The notes beneath the pieces are model-generated. The model was not told the DNA's origin. It searched no databases and was given only the letters and a program-made list of their open reading frames with translations. Of a DNA stretch of 64,000 nt, positions 37,701-49,700 are shown one piece after another. The DNA comes from Tanytarsus gracilentus. Taxonomy: Eukaryota; Arthropoda; Insecta; Diptera; Chironomidae. A program made the translations under genes and the position numbers. Position 1 is the first letter of the stretch, and each line of letters opens with the position of its first letter. The stretch lies in assembly GCA_038502055.1 (NCBI GenBank), contig JAXRKN010000038.1, positions 682,001-746,000 of the forward strand. Direction: 5' to 3'.

Positions 37701-40700
37701 AATGAGCCACACCAATGGGACCCCAATGCGAAAAAGTCTTAACCTCATGATGATACGATTGTCACTAATTTTTATTTTAAATTGTTCCGACCACAAACGT
37801 AAAAAAAATGTTGATAGATGTGTTTAATCATCAGCGATAACGTTATCAGATGAATTATGATAAAAAAAACGTAAATAGTTAACACACATAAACGAGTGTC
37901 GCCCCTGTCAGAATGCACACAACTGAAAATAGTTCATTTCAACACTCTTCACAGCCTTCCGACGCTTTTCAAACTGAAAAAATATTTTTTTACATATTAT
38001 TATCGCCTACAAAATGTAAATTTAAATTTATTGATATAAAAACTTTAAATTGTTTCATTGTTGGTTTAAAATACAAAACTAATCAAATAAGCTATTGCCG
38101 CACGGACCGGTTAGAAAATCTGATTTCATCAGATGAGATAGGTCAGATACTCAAAGTACGGTAGCAACCATTACTGGTGCGCCATTGAGCCTCTCTGTTA
38201 AAAGATGCAACTATTGTTGCTAGTAGTTATTTCAACCATAGTAGCTTGGCTACAGACCGAAATAACAAATAGATATAGAGTCCGAATCTTTCAAGAATGA
38301 AGCAGGGAAGCATGCAAGTTGTCAACTTAAATTGGCAATTTGCAAAGAATCTCGTATAGATCTCCGTAGCATAGTGGTAGTGCAATCCGACGCGATATCG
38401 GGTGGCCCAGGTTCGATTCCTGGCAGAGACACTATGCGAGATTTGATTTTTTTGCTTTATTCTTGAAAAATGTTTAGTACAAAACTAATATTTTCAAATA
38501 AAGAAAATATTGCGAAGCACCTCGACACGTTCTAGTAAGAACTTTTTCGCGTATTATCAATAAATTATCGAAACCGGTTTCACAAGAATCTCTTTCAAAA
38601 AAAGTAAAATTAGCATTTATAGATGATTTTTTTCTAGCAGGTCAATGAAACCATTTTCCGCGACCCTCAAATTTAAATTAATAAATAAATTTTGAAAATT
38701 CAGAAACAATAAAAATTGGAATTTCCCAACCGCAATAAATCAAATTTTCTAATTATTTGTGGGTAAACTTCACAGTATGAGCCAACATAATCATGATAGA
38801 TACCTCGGAGACAAAAATTCGTCGAATTCAGCTAATTACGTTTCAAGATGTTATTTAGCTCGTTAATTTCCCCACAAGCTTTCATTAATATTTACCCACC
38901 CACAAAATTAATGCGACGAAATATTCTCCGAAAAGAAGAAAAAAATCATTTTCGAGCACTTTAAGATAGGAATGATCGATAAAATCGAGAGTGACTTTTA
39001 ATTGACAAGCGAGACAGCTTAATACAAAGCATGGAGACGGAAGAATGAAGAGAACATCAATGAGTATTTCAAGCAGCCTTTTACCCGTAAAATGTGATGT
39101 CTAAATCAATCGAGATCGCATTCACTGATTTTGACGTTCATTTGGATAATTTGAAAAAGTATCGCCCAATTCTCGACACATTTCATCATTCGCAGATCAT
39201 GGTGGTCGACAAGTGGCAGCGAAAAGCACAGCAGCCAGTAATTCGATCTCAAAAGCAATTTGCACACTTCATTAATTTCTTCACTCGTTTACACTCCTGC
39301 ATGGATCTCGCGCTTTTTATTGCTCGTATGATTGCTTTACGACATCATTAATTTTTTTTCTGTGGCTTATGATGAAATTGTTTTTATTCAACTGGGGAGT
39401 AAATTTTTTATTTTAAAAATTAAATTGCAAGAGGAAAAACTTTTTCAAGGTAAAAGCCATAAATTGTTCTTCAAAACTTCTGAGTTGCTTGGATTTTATT
39501 TTTAAAGATCCACTAGAAAGTTTCTTCACCTCAATCTTTCCATCGAAAGTTGCTCATTTCTTCATCTTTATTTTCATTTATTTATTTCTCCTTTTTCTTT
39601 AATCAAAAACTGAATGCCGAGAGACGCGTGGAAGCCCAATAATATTTCTGTGACAACTTTTTTTCTGATGAAATTTTGTGGCCCTTTTTGAGGACCGTCA
39701 CATTAAGGAGAGAAAATATGCTAATGAAGGAAAAAGATGAAAGTTTAACTTTGCATAATGATTCTTTAATCTAGTTTTTATCTTAGATTTTCTTCGAAGA
39801 AAATTTCTCCTCGATTTATGAGTTTAGCAAAGCTGTAAAATTTATGAAACCATTCATAGAAGAAACATAAATTAAATTTTATTTTTCTTTCGTAAAAGTT
39901 CAGTAAAAGCCTTGAAAATTCTGCAAGAGAAAATTGTGTGAGAGTTATGTGAAATATGAAAATTGCCTTGCTCTAGAATGAAAATTGCATTCAGGAATTT
40001 ATTGCAATTTTGTATTAATGAAAGATTCCATGCATATAGCAGATTAATTTATTTTATGTCCATCTATGTGTCATTTTGACATTGAAAGATGTAATTAAAT
40101 CGACAAATAATCAAATAATAGTCTGATCCTCGCACACTGAGCATGACATTGTTGTTTTGTAATTTAATTTTAATTTTAATTCGTAAACACCCCTGCGCTA
40201 GCGGCAACGTGAATGCAGCATCCCTATTGAGATCTCATTCCGCAACAGAACTCAATTGAACGTAGTTTTGCATAAACCAAAAAATGACTTTAAAAAAAAC
40301 ACCACATGCCTGCTTCGGAAAACACATTTATTTGAAATTTTTTCAACCGCTCGATTTTTATTTGCAAAAATCTATCTTAATGAGTGTTTAAAAATTAAGA
40401 TAAAAGATTGATAACACTTCATAGATATCGCCACCAAACTTTTTTCTTGTCTGGTAGTTAAAAAAGATGTGTTTTTTGCAAATAAAAATCGAGCGGTTAA
40501 AAAATATTTCAAATAAATGTGTTTTCCGAAGCAGGCATGTGGTGTTTTTTTTAAAGTCATTTTTTGGTTTATGCAAAACTACGTTCAATTGTTCTCATTT
40601 GTTTTCGATAATTTTTAAATTTAAAATTTCTACTACAATTGTGTATAAAATCTACAAAATAAATATTGATTCATGTGAACCTCATCTGGCATGTTAAATT

Positions 40701-43700
40701 CGAGTCCATGACTTTCTCTACTCAACCAAAACGTTTTTACCCTCAATCAATTTAAATTGAAAAAGATAAATTTGTCTCCCAAGTTTTGAGAAGGACGATG
40801 TGAATTTAAAACATAATACTAAATTTACCATTTCTTTCCTTTTGCAGTCGTCGGCAACTTCCACAATGGCCCACATCAAGAGAAAATTATGATCTAGTAA
40901 ATTCAGTTAGCAACTCGCCCACGTCTAAGGCATCGCCACGACTATTGCACCAGCAATCACTCGAGAAAACACATCAGAAATCTCATCCTGGATCACCACA
41001 AATGGCATCAAATGGAAAGGGCGCAACAGAAAATTTATTTGAACTCCTCGAGCGCTGTCAATCTCAACGATTAGACGACCAGAGATGCGTGCTACCATCG
41101 TACTTTTCACAGGTGAGTAAAGCGGAAATTACAAACAAAACTTAATCATCATGAAAGCAAATCCTTTGTATGCGAGCACATCATCGTACATCATCAACAT
41201 AATTTTTTATTCTGTTAGTGTAGGTCATGAAATAATATGCGGTATATTTCGCATATATGCGAATTAAAAAGCATGCATACAACTATTTAAAATATTTAAA
41301 CTATCCTTCACTAGATGGCGGTGCTCACGTTATTTAAATCGAAATTTCCGTTAGTGTCTCAACGAGACTTTTTGAGAGAGTGAGAGAGTTTAAATAATTC
41401 TCTCTTTTATAAAAACTTTGGTCGCATAAACCTTAGCTTGAGAATTCAGAGAAGCATTAAACATTCGTTCGTCGTACGAGTCAAACGAATTTCTTTCGCG
41501 ATCCGCGCGAGATTCATTTCATATTCGCAAAGTATTTTCTGATATTTTTTTTTGTATATTAGTAACTCGACAAATGAGTATTAAAAAAAATCAATAGGCA
41601 AAGTGGTTAAGCAAGTGGTTTTTTAGCGATATTATGTGTGTGTGATTTACGTGCAATAAAATCCGTTAACAGTGCTCCTGCACATCAATGACACAATTCG
41701 CATCACAAAAGAGTTTAACGTGACATCATCGAGCCACAATAATAACTCCGCAAAGGCAAAAAAATTTACAAATGTGACTTGAAAACGAAGCTAATTTTTC
41801 AAGGCGGTGCAATGTCAACGATTGCAATGTGAATTGTAGTGTTTGGGACGAAATAAATTCAAGCGAAAAGTTAACAGAAAAAAAATTACGAAGTGAAGTT
41901 TATAAATTTGAATTTAAATCAAGCGATAAACAATTTTAATGCACCGTCGCAAAGGCAAAACCTTAAAATTCTCCATGACAAATTTTAATTTTTAAGGAGA
42001 AAATTTGAATGTCAAGGAGTGAGTGTACATGACATTCCCGTTTTGCAGTGATTTAAATCGTTAAATGAAGAAAAAAAAGTTAATGAAAGAGAAAATTGTT
42101 TTTCGGTCAGTGTGCCAGCAAAAAAAATACCTCAACATCGTCATCAACATTTCTTTTTAAACGAGAGAAGAGTTGATATAGTAAATTGACGAGAACTGAC
42201 AATCAAAACGCCGAAAAAAAATCGCGCGCACTTAGTGAGAAAAAGAAAAAGAGAAAAGAAATAAATTAAATTTTGTTGTACTCCGTAAAACTCTCCGCTC
42301 GATGAATGCCAAAAAATTGCCGTCTTTTGTTTTCTAATTAAACAATCAACTTAAGAAAAGAAATTTTCGGGCAATTAGGAGAAAGTATTTTTTAAAAATC
42401 ACTGTACATCTTTAAAAATCAGAAATTGTGGCGAATAAAATTGATAAATTCAACAATAATCTCACGCCGCCATCATCGCCGATCGTCAAAAGATCAAGTC
42501 ATCTGTGGCGTGACATGATGGGGGTGTTGAGACGGAAAGATTCAACGTCTGCCTCAAATGTGGCATTGGCGAATGCACTTAACAACAATCGCATATCATG
42601 TCCGACCGGCAGCATTGCAAATCGCTCGCCATCGATCAGCATTTTGAGGCACCACCGTTATTATTATAGCGAGGTAATGTGTTCATTTATTCTTTACCGG
42701 AAATTAATCCAGTTAATGAAATCTATTTGCGGGTTCCCATCCTTAATTTTCTATCCTTCCACGTCCGCCCGTTGACGTGTTTCAATTTATTTATGTGTGG
42801 TGGCAATTTAGTCAAAGACACTTTATTAAAATTATTTTAAAATTTAATATTTTAGTTTTCAACCCCTTCAAAATTTGTTGCAAAATAGAAAAAAAACTGA
42901 CAGAAAAAAATTATTTCGCTTGTCATAAAAGAAAAATTTTCTGCCAGGAATATTAAAACTTATTTCAGGCTCGAGTTTTGTGATGGATTGGCAGACATTT
43001 ATGGGGTGCATGAGGTTCATGAACTCTCTTTTGCCGGTGCTTTTTAACTTGCTCACATAGGCAGCACTCTAAGTCATGCTGTTTATTGTAAATTTGCATT
43101 TTAATGCTACACATACTTTTGTAAGCCAGTCAGTTACTCACTAGAATGTATGCGCGATATGGCGATATGTCCATGTTTGCATGTTTGCATGTGTGCCATT
43201 TTTACTGTGCTTCATTTCCTCTTTTCTCCACGCCATTCCATATGAACGCAATTCGAGAATTAATCATTATACTTTGACGATCCAAACGGTTCTTTGAATT
43301 AAAAGTTGCACCCACAGCAACCCCGAGCCACAACAACAACAAGCAAGTTGATTAATAGCTTAGCTGATGATGGACACTTAAGTGCTTTGACATTTTCAGC
43401 TCGTGTGCTTTACCGTGATTATAGTGCTTTGTCCACGTATGACATACATACACGAAAATAGCGATTATAAACACACCATTCACTTTTATTCATATATTCT
43501 TTCATCCCCCAAGGCTTCACTTACGTGAGGCGATGTCAAGTTGTGTGGTATAGCGACGACGCCCAGGAAACTCTTCAAGTGGGTCGTACGCATGAATAAA
43601 GAGGAAAATGCTCACGGTGCTTAATTAATTTATTTGATAAATATTTGAAGCTAATGCGCAGTCATGTAGACACTCACAAAAGTGATGGATTACGCTTCAA

Positions 43701-46700
43701 AAACGATTCTTTTTCGCGAGGGTTAACTGTTTGTTTAATCGACGGCAGGTGTTTTCCGATGAAATTCTATTTCGATGGCTTCGTATCACGATACACATTC
43801 ATGCTCTCAATATCATTTTTATTTCCTTCGAAGAATAAAATGCCATCATGCCATGGGAGAGAAGGCACCTGCTTTATTAAAGAAGAAAGGGGATTAAGGA
43901 TTATCTCATGGAATACCATGTAAGCCTAGTTTTATGATGTGTAAAAATTTCTTTAACATTCTTAGATTGGATAGGTCATGATGAGCCTGATTGAGGGGCG
44001 AGACACTAGATAAAATTTATATGGTTAATATAAAGTTGAGAATTTCTTGAAGTAATAAATTTTTAACTTCTTGAAGAATAAATTGTGAGCATCCTCTCTC
44101 ATAAATGAACCTCTTATTCCGCTATAAATTAAACTTTTCTGACATAAAAAACTTTTCTTTTCTATCCATAGTTCATGGCGCTTTTAAGTGCTTTTTTTTC
44201 GCTTTTTATTCCAATTTTATGATGCAAGTTTTTAATGGTTTCCACAATAGTTTATTTTGTGCACTTCACAACAATAATTTTCAATTCATTATGATGGTCT
44301 TGATAACGCTTGATCCTAAATATCGTAAACTGATAAAAAAGTCTCTGCTTGAGAATTCAAATGAAAAACTTTTTCCACTTGCTATCGAATCGATATCCAA
44401 TAAAGTTATTACGTTGATTGAAATTTAATGAACCGAGAAATGACTTGTACGGTGCCGATGGTGATGTCTGTTTGCTTTCCTCGCTTTTTTTCGAAATACA
44501 CATGTTGTCAATAGATAAAAAAAATCGTGTATGAAAATTCAAACCACGCACAAAATATTAAAATTCAATTTTTGCCTTTTTCATGTGGCTTTTGACAATT
44601 TATGGATGAGATCGAATGTAGACAGGTAAAATTGGTTTAGAGTGACAATCCATTCTGTGCATTAAAATTTAAGTTCTTTTAACATTCGTTTCAGAACCAA
44701 ATTTAGTCATGTGTTGATAGGAAAATGGAAATCCATTAACGATTAATTGAATCTGATAAGAACCAGAAGCATATACAGTTCTAAAAAGAAAGCATGACAT
44801 TATAAAAAAACCATATTTCTATTAAATTCAATAACGAGATAAAAACTCATCTTTAGTTATCTAATTTTGTGGCGATCATTGTAGAATTTTCCATTACAAG
44901 TCTCTCAAAATGTTAGTCATCGATGACTGTCGCATCAAGTTTTTCTAGTATCGCAGAAACGAGTAAAATATTAAAATCACAACAAGTCAAACTGAATGAA
45001 GGCCAAACGTATTATCACTCTATACATACACAGTTTGTCTTCTAGACGTAACTAACGCTTTTACTCTTCCTCCACTCTCTTTTCACATCTCGCCCATTAA
45101 ATTCATTAAAATCTCTTAAATCAACATTGTAAAAACCTCGTAATGAGCTAAAGCCACCAAAAAGGTACACAACACTTTTCTAATTAATGAACAAACAATT
45201 TTAACCTTAACCTTCGGCAATTGTCGTTTTTATCACTCCATCAAAATGTAATTTTGTCGATTTATCAGGAAAAATAAAAGAACCTTAATCGCTTTTTTCG
45301 CAGTCATCCATAAAATATTCTTTTTTTTTTCACGGAAACGAAAAAAATGTTCGTGTCGTGTAATGAAAATTGACAATGAGAAAAAAATTTATTTCATGAA
45401 ATTTCGCTAAATCAATTTCACATAAAGTCTGAGAGAACTCGACGGTGGCTGCCGAAACAGCATGACTCATAGAATGGATCACGTAATCACTCATTCTTTT
45501 CATGAATAAATTCCTTTGCTCATTTTAATCCCTTATACTGATCAATTTCCCATAGAAGAGAGGTTGAGAGTTAAATATTAATTGGAGTGTGCACGGATTC
45601 GAAAGAAGGAAGCGATGACCGCATTAGAAATCCAATTACATGTCCGAGACAGTGAGGCAGACATGGGAAGGTAGAAGTTATTAAGGCGTTTTCAAAAAAA
45701 CCACAGAAAGGCATAAGAATGTGAAAAAAATTGCATGTAAAACGAGAATTTTATTGCCGAGGTGACTCACACACACACACACACTCGGAAAGCGGCGTTC
45801 AGGTACTTTCTGGAATTAATTTTTATGTTTTCCACTTTTTTATATTTTTCATATCTTTTCACTTGACTGCGCGCTGAACGCGAAACAGTGAGAAACTCAC
45901 TGAAGTGTTCTATGCTCATTTTCTTACACTCTCCGCATGGGCTCAGCATAAGAGGGAGGGAAGAGCGTGTTTTTGTAATTACTGAACCTTAATTCCTATA
46001 TTCTTGCCAAGACAACTCATCATCACGATTCTTTTCTGCCGTGAAAAATTAATTCATATACAGGCAATCAAACAACAGCCATTGTTTGCCTCAATTTGAT
46101 CGCAATGTCTTTTTTATGTCAGATTTTAATGTGATAAGTAAAATGAGTTGTTAGTAATTAAATGTCTTCAATTTAGAAATTCTAAAAATAAGTGCGCTGA
46201 AACTTCTTTAGTCAGAATATCTTCGATTTAAATTATAATTTTTCATTTTTTCGTGGGTAAAAAGCATGAGCAAGTAAAACAATGCGGCTGAAATTCTTAA
46301 ATGTAAATTAATTCAGCAACGCCAACATCTCAACTCATTTCTCATCGCATTCTTTTTACGAGAGAAAAATTATTTTACTTTTGCCAATGATGAGAGCGGT
46401 GAGGTGGAGGAAACGGCACGTCTAGAACGAAAGTCAAGTAAAATGTCTTCTTGAGTAACGAGCACAGGGTGAGATTAAATTGCCATATATGTCACAACAT
46501 TCTTTTTCATCAGCATAAATTTGTTCTTCCCTATTGCCTTTTTTTCGCCTCATGTTTGTTTGGCGTCTCTTTGGGTAATCTCTTAATCTTTTTACTTCTT
46601 CTTGTGCGGAAACTTTTTGTACATGAAAATGAAATTTAAAACAATGGACTCTTAAAATGTGTCTTTGGCTAGATTTTCTGGCAGAGATAAATTTTCTATG

Positions 46701-49700
46701 GTTTCTTCTGATCGAGCACAAAACATACAAGAACACGTAGCTGCTTACATAACTGTTGAGTGTCTATGCAAAAATAAACGGCTGAAAGAACAGAAGACTT
46801 AAAAATTTTATTTTTTGATGGTAAAACAATTGCAGAAAATTGGTTTTAACGGTAAAGTTAAAACTCTTTTGTTTTGTACCGCTTTCGTTGTCATCATTAA
46901 ACTTTTCATCGAGAAACAAAACTTCAAAATAAGGCACGACTTTGTCATTACTTACAATGTCTATTTAAAGCCTTCTTTATGGCTTTCCTGTGTGTTTAAA
47001 TTTAAATTTACTCACATATTTGCGGTTTCTGTCATGCTTAAACTTTTTTGATTAAATAAAAGACATTAATGAAGTCCCTTAATAAAATTAATGCCATTGC
47101 AAAGCTCGTCAGCATCAATGACGTCAATATATGATTGAAGAGACATCGGCAAGTCGCAATGACAAGAAATGATTAATGGATTAGAGACTTTGACTCGGTT
47201 CGTATTAATTTTGTGATGTATGTTTTTCCCTCATTCGAATCAGCCCAAGAGTCAAAGGCTTTTATCTCGACATATGCGAGAACGAGAGGATGAAGAGATA
47301 AAACAAAATCAAAAGAATGATGAAATTGTAACGCAGCGCCGTCTCATTCATGCAGGGAGTTGAATGTTGATGTATTTTATGAATAATAACTTGGCATTGA
47401 AATGCTATAAAAAAATTGCAACTCGACACAATTTTGATAAAGCTAAGCTAGAGAGAGAGAGTAATATGAAAATTACCGTAATCTAGCAACAGACATCCAT
47501 TAATAATCAATATAATGAGCAAACTATTATCCAGTTGTTGAATTAAAGGCACTTCCACACACAAACATTCTAATTGAGTGGTAAAAATGGTAATTTTAGC
47601 TCAAACGAAATCGTGGCTGCTCAACAGCTGGCAACAGTGCAAATAGACTAGATAACGACGACGATTTTTATTGTTTGCTCTCCTCTGCTTTCAATTTAGA
47701 TTCAAACACGAAGTTCTCGCAGTAAATGCGGAGTTTTTTCTTCAAATCAGATATGGCCATTGGTGTGTTCACGATCTGCTCATAAATTTTTTTAAATTTT
47801 ATTATTAATCATTGTACTTTGATCCGATGATTCTGGGAAATAATTTTTTTTAATAAGATGAAATTAATTTAAACTAATGCGGCTCTGGATGTTGTTAAAC
47901 AAATTCAGACAGAAAACAAAATTTTATGATGTGTCAACCTCACATATAGTAAAAATGTTAAATGCAAATTTTAACGTTTTTATTTGAATTTTAATGCAAA
48001 ATCTTTTATGAAAATTTAAATTTCTCACTGGGTTTTATTTGCACAAATGACATTTAAACAGCGATAAAAGAGACGGCACTAAAATTGCACGAAAAGGGAA
48101 TTTTTGAAAACGATAAAAACTTTTCAAAATTTGCTCACAATCTATGACATACAATTTTGTCATTGCAATTGCGACGCTCCACTTATTGAGAGTTAAAAGT
48201 TGCTGGTGTGCTGTCTAAACAAAAAAATCCATTATTCATTTTCAACTCCTTTAGCTCTTAAATTAGCACAACCACACTAATTTAAAGCATGAGTCACTCA
48301 CAACTCTCAGTCGAAATATTCAATTCAACTCAAAATAATTATCCAGAGATGGAGACGAAAGAGAAAACTTTTTAAAAAAATAAAAATGTGAATGAAATTT
48401 GAGACTCGAAACTCATCCGAATATGCAGCAGCAAAAATATTTCTTTTAAGGCTAAAATGAAAACAAATCGTAAACTCTTCTCGAATTATTTATGAGACAT
48501 TTTCATTTTCCATGGAAGTACATAAAAATCGTGTGATGATGATGGCCAAAAAAAACGTTCAATGAACTCTCTTGCGTAAATGTTCTTGTTAATTGCCTCA
48601 CGAAGTTCTAAGTGTGTGATTCCTTCTCACAATTGCTCTTTTATATTTTTTTTCTCAAGCCAGAAGTCATTAAGCAGAACTGGGAGAGAGTTTTTTAAAT
48701 TGACAAATATTTACATTTATTTCTTCGTGAAACTCTTGTTCATCGCTTTTGTTCCCTCTCATTCGGTGAATGTGTATCTATTTCTCTCACTCAATGCACT
48801 CAGCAGAAATTTGCAAACGCCGGGGAAGAAATGTGTTTGTGCAAATAGAAAATTGCAAATGATCATTTGCAAAGAGCTTCGTTTCCACACTCTACAATTT
48901 TGTTGCATGCGAAGCGCATTTGAAGGAGAGAAGAATCTAAATTTAAATCGTCATTGCTGAAGATTATGGAGAAATTTGTATTTTTCGTCAGGGATTTATG
49001 AAAGATGTATTTTGATTTGTGTCAATCAAATTTACAGATGATTACGAAAACATTTTCTTATCTCAATAAATTTTACACAATAAAAAATTAGTAAAATCAT
49101 AAATTTCTAAGCCCTGACTATTTTTTTCTCCTTCTTTGTCACATTTCAAAATTAAAAATCTCGACAATATTTTTTCCTCTTGATCATATGCGCGCTGCAC
49201 ATTGTGACTCTTTTTTATGCGTCAAATCCGGTATTGTGTGCATTTCATTGTAATCTCTAATCAGTTTCTCTTTTGCCATGCACATCCGAGATTAAAAAAT
49301 TTTCATATTTATTGTGGCAAATGAACATGATGCGGGTGGACTGGAAGTGCCAGGAGAAAAAAGAGAAATTACATTAGAGAATTGCTTGAGATTTTTCCTC
49401 CTGTAAAAATTTATTTTTAAAACACTCTCGCTCATTTTCACACTCAATCTTCAAGATCGATTAATAAATTATATAACATGTGAAAATTTACATTACAAAA
49501 TATGACCTAATTCTGAGTACTTATGAGCGTCCCACGCATCAAATAGATGCTGAATAAAAACTTTAAATGAGGATAGAAAATATTTTTTTCGTCTTTGTCT
49601 CTTTGTAAATATATCGGACATATTTTTTGCTGTTCAATAAACTCCTCAAGCTCAATTGAACATTAGTATTAGCATTGAGATTGAGTGATATTTTTTTCAT

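Noticed and set aside
38361..38430. Functional tRNA-Ser(CGA)
   Set aside because: It lacks T33, has a mismatched acceptor stem and no long variable arm required of serine tRNAs.
39094..39351. 84-residue + strand frame with ATG 39,097
   Set aside because: Better composition than most short frames, but no domain, no poly(A) or promoter evidence, and it lies inside an intron. It could be conserved non-coding DNA.
45768..45783. (ca)n run and other short microsatellites as structured arrays or CRISPR
   Set aside because: Simple-sequence repeats without spacers, ordinary for an insect genome.
48580..48960. 126-residue open frame in the Rapgap1 intron
   Set aside because: Hydrophobic stretches come from T-rich DNA. 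No domain or signal-peptide logic and no splice context.
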